Of a stretch of 64,000 nt of DNA, positions 43,501 to 58,699 are shown in pieces (within the stretch, counting starts at the first letter, position 1; each line of letters begins with the position of its first letter). Below the pieces are notes generated by a model. The model saw only the letters and a program-made list of their open reading frames with translations, had not been told where the DNA came from and ran no database searches. The position numbers were made by a program, and so were the translations under genes. The DNA comes from Ptiloglossa arizonensis. Its lineage: Eukaryota; Arthropoda; Insecta; Hymenoptera; Colletidae. The stretch covers positions 186,001 to 250,000 of the forward strand of contig NW_027478987.1 of NCBI RefSeq assembly GCF_051014685.1, read 5' to 3'.

Positions 43501-45012
43501 TACGTTATGCGTTATACGTTTTACGATATTCGTTATACGTTATACGTTATACGTTATACGTTATACGTTATACGTTATACGTTATACGTTTTACGTTACA
43601 CGCTATACGTTACACGTTATACGTTATACGTTATACGTTATTCGTTATGCGTTATACGTTATACGTTATACGTTATACGTTATACGTTATACGTTATACG
43701 GTATACGATATACGTTATGCGTTTTACGTTATTCGTGATACGTTATACGTTATACGTTATACGTTATACGTCATAGGTTATACGTTATACGTTATACGTT
43801 ATACATTATACGTTATACGTTATACGTTATACGTTATACCGTATACGTTATACGTTATACGTTATACGTTATACGTTATACGTTATAGGTCATACCTTAT
43901 ACGTGATACGTCATACGTTAGACGTTATGCGTTATACGTTATACGTTATACGTTATACGTTATACGTTATACGTTATACGTTATACGTTATACGTTATAC
44001 GTTATACGTTATACGTTATACGTTATACGTTATTCGTTATGCGTTATACGTTATACGTTATACGTTATACGTTATACGTTATACGTTATACGTTATACGG
44101 TATACGATATACGTTATGCGTTTTACGTTATTCGTGATACGTTATACGTTATACGTTATACGTTATACGTTATACGTTATACGTCATAGGTTATACGTTA
44201 TACGTTATACGTTATACATTATACGTTATACGTTATACGTTATACGTTATACGTTATACGTTATACGTTACACGTTATTCGTAATACATTATACGTGATA
44301 CGGTATACGTTGTACGTCATACGTTACACGTTATACGTTATACGTTATACGTTATACGTTATATAATACGTTATGCGTTATACGTTTTACGTTATTCGTT
44401 ATACGTTATACGTTATACGTTATACGGTATACGTCATAGGTTATACGTTATACGTTATTCGTTATGCGTTATACGTTATACGTTATACGCTATACGTTAT
44501 ACGTTATACGGTATACGATATACGTTATGCGTTTAACGTTATTCGTGATACGTTATACGTTATACGTTATACGTTATACGTTATACGTTATACGTTATAC
44601 GTTATACGTTATACGTTATACGGTATACGATATACGTTATACGTTATACTTTATACGTTATACGTTATACGTTATACGTTATACGTTAAACGTTATACGT
44701 TATACGTTATACGTTATACGTTATACGTTATACGTTATACGTTATACGTTATACGTTATACGTTATACGTTATACGTCATACGTTATACGTTATACGTTA
44801 TACGTTATACGTTATACGTTATACGTTATACGTTATACGTTATACATTATACGTTATACGTTATACGTCATAGGTTATACGTTATGCGTTATACGTTATA
44901 CGTTATACGTTATACGTTATACGTTATACGTTACACGTCATACGTTATACGTAATACGTTATACGTTATACGTTATACGTTATACGTTATACGTTATACG
45001 TTATACGTTATA

Positions 45013-46305
45013 GGTCATACCTTATTCGTGATACGTCATACGTTATACGTTATACGTTATACGTTATACGTTATACGTTATACGTTATACGTTATACGTT
45101 ATACGTTATACGTTATACGTTATACGTTATACGTTATACGTTATACGTTATACGTTATACGTTATACGTTATACGTTATACGTTATACGTTATACGTTAT
45201 ACGTTATACGTTATACGTTATACGTTATACGTTATACGTTATACGTTATACGTTATACGTTATACGTTATACGTTATACGTTATACGTTATACGTTATAC
45301 GTTATACGTTATACGTTATACGTTATACGTTATACGTTATACGTTGTACGTTATACGTTATACGTTATACGTCATACGTTATACGTCATACGTTATACGT
45401 CATACGTTATACGTTATACGTTATACGTTATACGTTATACGGTATACGATATACGTTATGCGTTATATGTTATACGTTATACGTTATACGTTATATGTTA
45501 TACGTTATACGGTATACGATATACGTTATACGTTTTACGTTATTCGAGATACGTTATACGTTATACGTTATACGTTATACGTCATAGGTTATACGTTATA
45601 CGTTATTCGTTATGCGTTATACGTTATACGTTATACGTTATACGTTATACGTTATACGTTATACGGTATACGATATACGTTATGCGTTTTACGTTATTCG
45701 TGATACGTTATACGTTAGACGTTATACGTTATACGTCATAGGTTATACGTTATACGTTATACGTTATACATTATACGTTATACGTTATACGTTATGCGTT
45801 ATATGTTATACGATATACGTTATACGTTATACGTTATACGTTATACGTTATACGGTATACGATATACGTTATGCGTTTTACGTTATTCGTGATACGTTAT
45901 ACGTTATACGTTATACGTTATACGTTATACGTTATACGTAATACGTTATACGTTATACGTTATACGTAATACGTTATACGTTATACGTTATACGATATAC
46001 GTGTTACGTTATACGTTATACGTTATTCGTCATAGGTTATACGTTACACGTTATTCGTTAGGCGTTATACGTTATACGTTATACGTTATACGTTATACGT
46101 TATACGTTATACGTTATACGTTATACGTTATACGTTATACGTTATACGTTATACGGTATACGATATACGTTATGCGTTATATGTTATACGTTATACGTTA
46201 TACGTTATACGTTATACGTTATACGTTATACGTTATACGGTATACGATATACGTTATGCGTTTTACGTTTTACGTTATTCGTTTTACGTTATACGTTATA
46301 CGTTA
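45013..46305 (+). repeat. 1.3-kb segment duplicated from 42,110-43,500 (D6, copy 2)
   Basis: The partner of the segment to the left. A private CGTGTTA unit near 45,999 and a CGTTATT unit near 46,022 are absent from copy 1, and both are shared with the next 539-bp repeat. They therefore arose before that later duplication. Confidence 0.83.
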
Positions 46306-47078
46306 TGCGTTATACGTTATACGTTATACGTTATACGTTATACGTTATACGTTATACGGTATACGATATACGTTATGCGTTTTACGTTACTCGTGATACG
46401 TTATACGTTATACGTTATACGTTATACGTCATAGGTTATACGTTATACGTTATACGTTATACATTATACGTTATACGTTATACGTTATACGTTATACGTT
46501 ATACGTAATACGTTATACGTTATACGTTATACGATATACGTGTTACGTTATACGTTATACGTTATTCGTCATAGGTTATACGTTACACGTTATTCGTTAG
46601 GCGTTATACGTTATACGTTATACGTTATACGTTATACGTTATACGTTATACGTTATACGTTATACGTTATACGTTATACGTTATACGTTATACGGTATAC
46701 GATATACGTTATGCGTTATATGTTATACGTTATACGTTATACGTTATACGTTATACGTTATACGTTATACGTTATACGTTATACGTTTTACGTTACACGT
46801 TATACGTTACACGTTATACGTTATACGTTATACGTTATTCGTTATGCGTTATACGTTATACGTTATACGTTATACGTTATACGTTATACGTTATACGGTA
46901 TACGATATACGTTATGCGTTTTACGTTACTCGTGATACGTTATACGTTATACGTTATACGTTATACGTCATAGGTTATACGTTATACGTTATACGTTATA
47001 CATTATACGTTATACGTTATACGTTATACGTTATACGTTATACGTTATACGTTACACGTTATTCGTAATACATTATAC
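46001..47078 (+). repeat. 539-bp tandem duplication (D7), two copies
   Basis: Copy 1 is about 46,001-46,539 and copy 2 about 46,540-47,078, offset exactly 77 units. Both share CGTGTTA, CGTTATT-CGTCATA-GGTTATA, CGTTACA-CGTTATT-CGTTAGG and the CGTTACT-CGTGATA series. They differ in the middle: copy 1 has CGTTTTA-CGTTTTA with CGTTATT, while copy 2 has CGTTTTA-CGTTACA. The middle of copy 2 resembles 43,590 instead, which suggests patchwork exchange. Confidence 0.85.
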
Positions 47079-49740
47079 GTGATACGGTATACGTTGTACG
47101 TCATACGTTATACGTTATACGTTATACGTTATACGTTATACGTTATATAATACGTTATGCGTTATACGTTTTACGTTATTCGTTATACGTTATACGTTAT
47201 ACGTTATACGGTATACGTCATAGGTTACACGTTATACGTTATTCGTTATGCGTTATACGTTATACGTTATACGTTATACGTTATACGTTATACGTTATAC
47301 GTTATTCGTTATACGTTATACGATATACGTTATACGTTATACGTTATACGTTATACCCTATACGTTATACGTTATACGTTATACGTTATACGTTATACGT
47401 TATAGGTCATACCTTATACGTTATACGTTATAGGTCATACCTTATACGTGATACGTCATACGTTAGACGTTATGCGTTATACGTTATACGTTATACGTTA
47501 TACGTTACACGTTATACGTTATACGTTAAACGTTATACGTTATACGTTATACGTTATACGTTATACGGTATACGATATACGTTATGCGTTTTACGTTATT
47601 CGTGATACGTTATACGTTAGACGTTATACGTTATACGTCATAGGTTATACGTTATACGTTATACGTTATACATTATACGTTATACGTTATACGTTATGCG
47701 TTATATGTTATACGATATACGTTATACGTTATACGTTATACGTTATACGTTATACGGTATACGATATACGTTATGCGTTTTACGTTATTCGTGATACGTT
47801 ATACGTTATACGTTATACGTTATACGTTATACGTTATACGTAATACGTTATACGTTATACGTTATACGTAATACGTTATACGTTATACGTTATACGATAT
47901 ACGTGATACGTTATACGTTATACGTTATACGTCATAGGTTATACGTTATTCGTTATGCGTTATACGTTATACGTTATACGTTATACGTTATACGTTATAC
48001 GTTATACGTTATACGGTATACGATATACGTTATGCGTTTTACGTTACTCGTGATACGTTATACGTTATACGTTATACGTTATACGTCATAGGTTAAACGT
48101 TATACGTTATACGTTATACATTATACGTTATACGTTATACGTTCTACGTTATACGTTATACGTTATACGTTACACGTTATTCGTAATACATTATACGTGA
48201 TACGGTATACGTTGTACGTCATACGTTATACGTTATACGTTATACGTTATACGTTATACGTTATATAATACGTTATGCGTTATACGTTTTACGTTATTCG
48301 TTATACGTTATACGTTATACGTTATACGGTATACGTCATAGGTTACACGTTATACGTTATTCGTTATGCGTTATACGTTATACGTTATACGTTATACGTT
48401 ATACGTTATACGTTATACGTTATACGTTATACGTTATACGTTATACGATATACGTTATACGTTATACGTTATACGTTATACCCTATACGTTATACGTTAT
48501 ACGTTATACGTTATACGTTATACGTTATAGGTCATACCTTATACGTTATACGTTATAGGTCATACCTTATACGTGATACGTCATACGTTAGACGTTATGC
48601 GTTATACGTTATACGTTATACGTTATACGTTACACGTTATACGTTATACGTTATACGTTATACGTTATACGTTATACGTTATACGTTATACGTTATACGT
48701 TATACGTTATACGTTATACGTTATACGTTATACGTTATACGTTATACGTTATACGATATAGGTCATACCTTATACGTGATACGTCATACGTTATACGTTA
48801 TACGTTATACGTTATACGTTATACGTTATACGTTATACGTTATACGTTATACCGTATACGTTATACGTTATACGTAATACGTTATACGTTATACGTTATA
48901 GGTCATACCTTATACGTGATACGTCATACGTTACACGTTATGCGTTATACGTTATACGTTATACGTTATACGTTATACGTTATACGTTATACGTTATACG
49001 TTATACGTTATAAGTTATACGTTATACGTTATACGTTATTCGTTATGCGTTATACGTTATACGTTATACGTTATACGTTATACGTTATACGTTATACGGT
49101 ATACGATATACGTTATGCGTTTTACGTTATTCGTGATACGTTATACGTTATACGTTATACGTTATACGTCATAGGTTATACGTTATACGTTATACGTTAT
49201 ACATTATTCGTTATACGTTATACGTTATACGTTATACGTTATACGTTATACGTTACACGTTATTCGTAATACATTATACGTGATACGGTATACGTTGTAC
49301 GTCATACGTTATACGTTATACGTTATACGTTATACGTTATACGTTATATAATACGTGATGCGTTATACGTTTTACGTTATTCGTTATACGTTATACGTTA
49401 TACGTTATACGGTATACGTCATAGGTTATACGTTATACGTTATTCGTTATGCGTTATACGTTATACGTTATACGTTATACGTTATACGTTATACGGTATA
49501 CGATATACGTTATGCGTTTAACGTTATTCGTGATACGTTATACGTTATACGTTATACGTTATACGTTATACGTTATACGTTATACGTTATACGTTATACG
49601 TTATACGGTATACGATATACGTTATACGTTATACTTTATACGTTATACGTTATACGTTATACGTTATACGTTAAACGTTATACGTTATACGTTATACGTT
49701 ATACGTTATACGTTATACGTTATACGTTATACGTTATACG
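47048..49740 (+). repeat. Cluster of about 1.1-kb related segments marked by CGTTACACG and the five-base unit
   Basis: A shared series of CGTTACA-CGTTATT-CGTAATA-CATTATA-CGTGATA-CGGTATA-CGTTGTA-CGTCATA and then the five-base unit lies near 47,048, 48,166 and 49,250, and also at 44,270. Five-base unit markers are 1,118 bp (47,141 to 48,259) and 1,083 bp (to 49,342) apart. The segment 44.27-44.75 kb matches 49.25-49.74 kb at an offset of 4,985 bp, including a rare CGTTTAA-CGTTATT step. Confidence 0.8.
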
Positions 49741-51199
49741 TTATACGTTATACGTTATACGTTATACGTTATACGTTATACGTTATACGGTATACGATAT
49801 ACGTTATACGTTATACGTTATACGTTATACGTTATACGTTATACGTTACACGTCATACGTTATACGTAATACGTTATACGTTATACGTTATACGATATAC
49901 GTTATACGTTATACGTCATAGGGTATACGTTATACGTTATTCGTTATGCGTTATACGTTATACGTTATACGTTATACGTTATACGTTATACGTTATACGT
50001 TATACGTTATACGTTTTACGTTACACGTTATACGTTACACGTTATACGTTACACGTTATTCGTAATACATTATACGTGATACGGTATACGTTATACGCTA
50101 TACGTTATACGGTGTACGATATACGTTATGCGTTTTACGTTATTCGTGATACGTTATACGTTATACGTTATACGTTATACGTTATACGTTATACGTTATA
50201 CGTAATACGTTATACGTTATACGTTATACGATATACGTTATACGTTACACGTTATACGTTATACGTCATAGGTTATACGTTATACGTTATTCGTTAGGCG
50301 TTATACGTTATACGTTATACGTTATACGTTATACGTTATACGTTATACGGTATACGATATACGTTATGCGTTATACGTTTTACGTTATTCGTTATACGTT
50401 TTACGTTATACGTTATACGTTATACGTTATACGTTATACGTTATACGGTATACGATATACGTTATGCGTTATACGTTTTACGTTATTCGTTATACGTTTT
50501 ACGTTATACGTTATACGTTATACGTAATACGTTATACGTTATACGTAATACGTTATACGTTATACGTTATACGATATACGTTATACGTTACACGTTATAC
50601 GTTATACGTCATAGGTTACGCGTTATACATTATTCGTTAGGCGTTATACGTTATACGTTATACGTTATACGTTATACGTTATACGTTATACGTTATACGT
50701 TATACGTTATACGTTATACGTTATACGTTATACGTTATACGTTATACGTTATACGTTATACGTTATACGTTATACGTTATACGTTATACGCTATACGTTA
50801 TACGTTATACGTTATACGTTATACGTTATACGTTATACGTTATACGGTATACGTTATACGTTATACGTTATAGGTTATACGTTATACGTTATACGTTATA
50901 CGTTATAGGTCATACCTTATACGTGATACGTCATACGTTATACGTTATACGTTATACGTTATACGTTATACGTTATACGTTATACGTTATACGTTATACG
51001 TTATACGTTATACGTTATACGTTATACGGTATACGTTATACGTTATACGTTATAGGTTATACGTTATACGTTATACGTTATACGTTATAGGTCATACCTT
51101 ATACGTGATACGTCATACGTTATACGTTATACGTTATACGTTATACGTTATACGTTATACGTTATACGTTATACGTTATACGTTATACGTTATACGTTA

Positions 51200-53290
51200 T
51201 ACGTTATACGTTATACGTTATACGCTATACGTTATACGTTATGCGTTATACGTTATACGTTATACGTTATACGTTATACGTTATACGTTACACGTCATAC
51301 GTTATACGTAATACGTTATACGTTATACGTTATACGATATACGTTATACGTTATACGTCATAGGGTATACGTTATACGTTATTCGTTATGCGTTATACGT
51401 TATACGTTATACGTTATACGTTATACGTTATACGTTATACGTTTTACGTTACACGTTATACGTTACACGTTATACGTTACACGTTATTCGTAATACATTA
51501 TACGTGATACGGTATACGTTATACGCTATACGTTATACGGTGTACGATATACGTTATGCGTTTTACGTTATTCGTGATACGTTATACGTTATACGGTATA
51601 CGTTATACGTTATACGTTATACGTTATACGTAATACGTTATACGTTATACGTTATACGATATACGTTATACGTTACACGTTATACGTTATACGTCATAGG
51701 TTATACGTTATACGTTATTCGTTAGGCGTTATACGTTATACGTTATACGTTATACGTTATACGTTATACGTTATACGGTATACGATATACGTTATGCGTT
51801 ATACGTTTTACGTTATTCGTTATACGTTTTACGTTATACGTTATACGTTATACGTTATACGTTATACGTTATACGGTATACGATATACGTTATGCGTTAT
51901 ACGTTTTACGTTATTCGTTATACGTTTTACGTTATACGTTATACGTTATACGTTATACGTTATACGTTATACGTTATACGTAATACGTTATACGTTATAC
52001 GTTATACGATATACGTTATACGTTACACGTTATACGTTATACGTCATAGGTTATACGTTATACGTTATTCGTTAGGCGTTATACGTTATACGTTATACGT
52101 TATACGTTATACGTTATACGGTATACGATATACGTTATACGTTATACTTTATACGTTATACGTTATACGTTATACGTTATACGTTAAACGTTATACGTTA
52201 TACGTTATACGTTATACGTTATACGTTATACGTTATACGTTATACGTTATACGTTATACGTTATACGCTATACGTTATACGTTATGCGTTATACGTTATA
52301 CGTTATACGTTATACGTTATACGTTATACGTTACACGTCATACCTTATACGTAATACGTTATACGTTATACGTTATACGATATACGTTATACGTTATACG
52401 TCATAGGGTATACGTTATACGTTATTCGTTATGCGTTATACGTTATACGTTATACGTTATACGTTATACGTTATACGTTATACGTTTTACGTTACACGTT
52501 ATACGTTACACGTTATACGTTACACGTTATTCGTAATACATTATACGTGATACGGTATACGTTATACGCTATACGTTATACGGTGTACGATATACGTTAT
52601 GCGTTTTACGTTATTCGTGATACGTTATACGTTATACGGTATACGTTATACGTTATACGTTATACGTTATACGTAATACGTTATACGTTATACGTTATAC
52701 GATATACGTTATACGTTACACGTTATACGTTATACGTCATAGGTTATACGTTATACGTTATTCGTTAGGCGTTATACGTTATACGTTATACGTTATACGT
52801 TATACGTTATACGTTATACGGTATACGATATACGTTATGCGTTATACGTTTTACGTTATTCGTTATACGTTTTACGTTATACGTTATACGTTATACGTTA
52901 TACGTTATACGTTATACGGTATACGATATACGTTATGCGTTATACGTTTTACGTTATTCGTTATACGTTTTACGTTATACGTTATACGTTATACGTTATA
53001 CGTTATACGTTATACGTTATACGTAATACGTTATACGTTATACGTTATACGATATACGTTATACGTTACACGTTATACGTTATACGTCATAGGTTATACG
53101 TTATACGTTATTCGTTAGGCGTTATACGTTATACGTTATACGTTATACGTTATACGTTATACGGTATACGATATACGTTATACGTTATACTTTATACGTT
53201 ATACGTTATACGTTATACGTTATACGTTAAACGTTATACGTTATACGTTATACGTTATACGTTATACGTTATACGTTATACGTTATACGT
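51200..53290 (+). repeat. 1,043-bp tandem duplication (D9), two copies
   Basis: Markers at 51,504/52,547, 51,794/52,837 and 51,892/52,935 are all 1,043 bp (149 units) apart. Each copy holds CGTCATA-GGGTATA, a CGTTTTA-CGTTACA series, CGTTACA-CGTTATT-CGTAATA-CATTATA, CGGTGTA-CGATATA and two GCGTTAT-CGTTTTA-CGTTATT groups. A CTTTATA plus CGTTAAA pair follows each copy. Confidence 0.88.
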
Positions 53291-53529
53291 TATACGTTAT
53301 ACGTTATACGTTATACGTTATACGTTATACGTTATACGTTATACGTTATACGTTATACGTTATACGTTATACGTTATACGTTATACGTTATACGTCATAG
53401 GTTATACGTTATGCGTTATACGTTATACGTTATACGTTATACGTTATACGTTATACGTTACACGTCATACGTTATACGTAATACGTTATACGTTATACGT
53501 TAAACGATATACGTTATACGTTATACGTC

Positions 53530-56220
53530 ATAGGGTATACGTTATACGTTATTCGTTATGCGTTATACGTTATACGTTATACGTTATACGTTATACGTTA
53601 TACGTTATACGTTATACGTTTTACGTTACACGTTATACGTTACACGTTATACGTTACACGTTATTCGTAATACATTATACGTGATACGGTATACGTTATA
53701 CGCTATACGTTATACGGTGTACGATATACGTTATGCGTTTTACGTTATTCGTGATACGTTATACGTTACACGTTATACGTTATACGTTATACGTTATACG
53801 TTATACGTAATACGTTATACGTTATACGTTATACGATATACGTTATACGTTACACGTTATACGTTATACGTCATAGGTTATACGTTATACGTTATTCGTT
53901 AGGCGTTATACGTTATACGTTATACGTTATACGTTATACGTTATACGTTATACGGTATACGATATACGTTATGCGTTATACGTTTTACGTTATTCGTTAT
54001 ACGTTTTACGTTATACGTTATACGTTATACGTTATACGTTATACGTTATACGGTATACGATATACGTTATGCGTTATACGTTTTACGTTATTCGTTATAC
54101 GTTTTACGTTATACGTTATACGTTATACGTTATACGTTATACGTTATACGTAATACGTTATACGTTATACGTTATACGTAATACGTTATACGTTATACGT
54201 TATACGATATACGTTATACGTTACACGTTATACGTTATACGTCATAGGTTATACGTTATACGTTATTCGTTAGGCGTTATACGTTATACGTTATACGTTA
54301 TACGTTATACGTTATACGTTATACGGTGTACGATATACGTTATGCGTTTTACGTTATTCGTGATACGTTATACGTTACACGTTATACGTTATACGTTATA
54401 CGTTATACGTTATACGTAATACGTTATACGTTATACGTTATACGATATACGTTATACGTTACACGTTATACGTTATACGTCATAGGTTATACGTTATACG
54501 TTATTCGTTAGGCGTTATACGTTATACGTTATACGTTATACGTTATACGTTATACGTTATACGGTATACGATATACGTTATGCGTTATACGTTTTACGTT
54601 ATTCGTTATACGTTTTACGTTATACGTTATACGTTATACGTTATACGTTATACGTTATACGTTATACGTAATACGTTATACGTTATACGTTATACGATAT
54701 ACGTTATACGTTACACGTTATACGTTATACGTCATAGGTTATACGTTATACGTTATTCGTTAGGCGTTATACGTTATACGTTATACGTTATACGTTATAC
54801 GTTATACGGTATACGATATACGTTATACGTTATACTTTATACGTTATACGTTATACGTTATACGTTATACGTTAAACGTTATACGTTATACGTTATACGT
54901 TATACGTTATACGTTATACGTTATACGTTATACGTTATACGTTATACGTTATACGTTATACGTTATACGTTATACGTTATACGTAATACGTTATACGTGA
55001 TACGGTATACGTTATACGCTATACGTTATACGGTGTACGTTATACGTAATACGTTATACGTTATACGTTAAACGATATACGTTATACGTTATACGTCATA
55101 GGGTATACGTTATACGTTATTCGTTATGCGTTATACGTTATACGTTATACGTTATACGTTATACGTTATACGTTATACGTTGTACGTTTTACGTTACACG
55201 TTATACGTTACACGTTATACGTTACACGTTATTCGTAATACATTATACGTGATACGGTATACGTTATACGCTATACGTTATACGGTGTACGATATACGTT
55301 ATGCGTTTTACGTTATTCGTGATACGTTATACGTTACACGTTATACGTTATACGTTATACGTTATACGTTATACGTAATACGTTATACGTTATACGTTAT
55401 ACGATATACGTTATACGTTACACGTTATACGTTATACGCCATAGGTTATACGTTATACGTTATTCGTTAGGCGTTATACGTTATACGTTATACGTTATAC
55501 GTTATACGTTATACGTTATACGGTATACGATATACGTTATGCGTTATACGTTTTACGTTATTCGTTATACGTTTTACGTTATACGTTATACGTTTTACGT
55601 TATACGTTATACGTTATACGGTATACGATATACGTTATGCGTTATACGTTTTACGTTATTCGTTATACGTTTTACGTTATACGTTATACGTTATACGTTA
55701 TACGTTATACGTTATACGTAATACGTTATACGTTATACGTTATACGTAATACGTTATACGTTATACGTTATACGATATACGTTATACGTTACACGTTATA
55801 CGTTATACGTCATAGGTTATACGTTATACGTTATTCGTTAGGCGTTATACGTTATACGTTATACGTTATACGTTATACGTTATACGTTATACGGTGTACG
55901 ATATACGTTATGCGTTTTACGTTATTCGTGATACGTTATACGTTACACGTTATACGTTATACGTTATACGTTATACGTTATACGTAATACGTTATACGTT
56001 ATACGTTATACGATATACGTTATACGTTACACGTTATACGTTATACGTCATAGGTTATACGTTATACGTTATTCGTTAGGCGTTATACGTTATACGTTAT
56101 ACGTTATACGTTATACGTTATACGTTATACGGTATACGATATACGTTATGCGTTATACGTTTTACGTTATTCGTTATACGTTTTACGTTATACGTTATAC
56201 GTTATACGTTATACGTTATA
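53530..56220 (+). repeat. 1,568-bp tandem duplication (D10), second copy partial
   Basis: Five separate markers are 1,568 bp (224 units) apart: 53,558/55,126, 53,971/55,539, 54,069/55,637, 54,326/55,894 and 54,580/56,148. Similarity is lost near 54,650/56,220. Private changes include CGTTGTA near 55,188, CGCCATA near 55,436 and an extra CGTTTTA near 55,592 in copy 2. The segment before it is related at an offset of 1,134 bp (52,837/53,971). Confidence 0.88.
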
Positions 56221-56703
56221 CGTTATACGGTATACGATATACGTTATGCGTTATACGTTTTACGTTATTCGTTATACGTTTTACGTTATACGTTATACGT
56301 TATACGTTATACGTTATACGTTATACGTAATACGTTATACGTTATACGTTATACGATATACGTTATACGTTACACGTTATACGTTATACGTCATAGGTTA
56401 CGCGTTATACGTTATTCGTTAGGCGTTATACGTTATACGTTATACGTTATACGTTATACGTTATACGTTATACGTTATACGTTATACGTTATACGTTATA
56501 CGTTATACGTTATACGTTATACGTTATACGTTATACGTTATACGTTATACGTTATACGTTATACGTTATACGTTATACGCTATACGTTATACGTTATACG
56601 TTATACGTTATACGTTATACGTTATACGTTATACGTTATACGGTATACGTTATACGTTATACGTTATAGGTTATACGTTATACGTTATACGTTATACGTT
56701 ATA

Positions 56704-58370
56704 GGTCATACCTTATACGTGATACGTCATACGTTATACGTTATACGTTATACGTTATACGTTATACGTTATACGTTATACGTTATACGTTATACGTTAT
56801 ACGTTATACGTTATACGTTATACGGTATACGTTATACGTTATACGTTATAGGTTATACGTTATACGTTATACGTTATACGTTATAGGTCATACCTTATAC
56901 GTGATACGTCATACGTTATACGTTATACGTTATACGTTATACGTTATACGTTATACGTTATACGTTATACGTTATACGTTATACGTTATACGTTATACGT
57001 TATACGTTATACGTTATACGTTATACGTTATACGCTATACGTTATACGTTATGCGTTATACGTTATACGTTATACGTTATACGTTATACGTTATACGTTA
57101 TACGTTACACGTCATACGTTATACGTAATACGTTATACGTTATACGTTATACGTTATACGATATACGTTATACGTTATACGTCATAGGGTATACGTTATA
57201 CGTTATTCGTTATGCGTTATACGTTATACGTTATACGTTATACGTTATACGTTATACGTTATACGTTTTACGTTACACGTTATACGTTACACGTTATACG
57301 TTACACGTTATTCGTAATACATTATACGTGATACGGTATACGTTATACGCTATACGTTATACGGTGTACGATATACGTTATGCGTTTTACGTTATTCGTG
57401 ATACGTTATACGTTATACGGTATACGTTATACGTTATACGTTATACGTAATACGTTATACGTTATACGTTATACGATATACGTTATACGTTACACGTTAT
57501 ACGTTATACGTCATAGGTTATACGTTATACGTTATACGTTATACGTTATAGGTCATACCTTATACGTGATACGTCATACGTTATACGTTATACGTTATAC
57601 GTTATACGTTATACGTTATACGTTATACGTTATACGTTATACGTTATACGTTATACGTTATACGTTATACGGTATACGTTATACGTTATACGTTATAGGT
57701 TATACGTTATACGTTATACGTTATACGTTATAGGTCATACCTTATACGTGATACGTCATACGTTATACGTTATACGTTATACGTTATACGTTATACGTTA
57801 TACGTTATACGTTATACGTTATACGTTATACGTTATACGTTATACGTTATACGTTATACGTTATACGTTATACGTTATACGCTATACGTTATACGTTATG
57901 CGTTATACGTTATACGTTATACGTTATACGTTATACGTTATACGTTATACGTTACACGTCATACGTTATACGTAATACGTTATACGTTATACGTTATACG
58001 TTATACGATATACGTTATACGTTATACGTCATAGGGTATACGTTATACGTTATTCGTTATGCGTTATACGTTATACGTTATACGTTATACGTTATACGTT
58101 ATACGTTATACGTTTTACGTTACACGTTATACGTTACACGTTATACGTTACACGTTATTCGTAATACATTATACGTGATACGGTATACGTTATACGCTAT
58201 ACGTTATACGGTGTACGATATACGTTATGCGTTTTACGTTATTCGTGATACGTTATACGTTATACGGTATACGTTATACGTTATACGTTATACGTAATAC
58301 GTTATACGTTATACGTTATACGATATACGTTATACGTTACACGTTATACGTTATACGTCATAGGTTATAC
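56704..58370 (+). repeat. 847-bp tandem duplication (D11), two copies
   Basis: M7 starts at 56,704/57,551 and 56,886/57,733, and the CGGTGTA units at 57,362/58,209, are 847 bp (121 units) apart. Each copy runs M7, M7, CGCTATA, CGTTATG, CGTTACA-CGTCATA, CGTCATA-GGGTATA, CGTTACA-CGTTATT and then CGGTGTA-CGATATA. The same order also occurs once at 50.9-51.7 kb. Confidence 0.88.
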
Positions 58371-58699
58371 GTTATACGTTATTCGTTAGGCGTTATACGT
58401 TATACGTTATACGTTATACGTTATACGTTATACGTTATACGGTATACGATATACGTTATGCGTTATACGTTTTACGTTATTCGTTATACGTTTTACGTTA
58501 TACGTTATACGTTATACGTTATACGTTATACGTTATACGGTATACGATATACGTTATGCGTTATACGTTTTACGTTATTCGTTATACGTTTTACGTTATA
58601 CGTTATACGTTATACGTTATACGTTATACGTTATACGTAATACGTTATACGTTATACGTTATACGATATACGTTATACGTTACACGTTATACGTTATAC

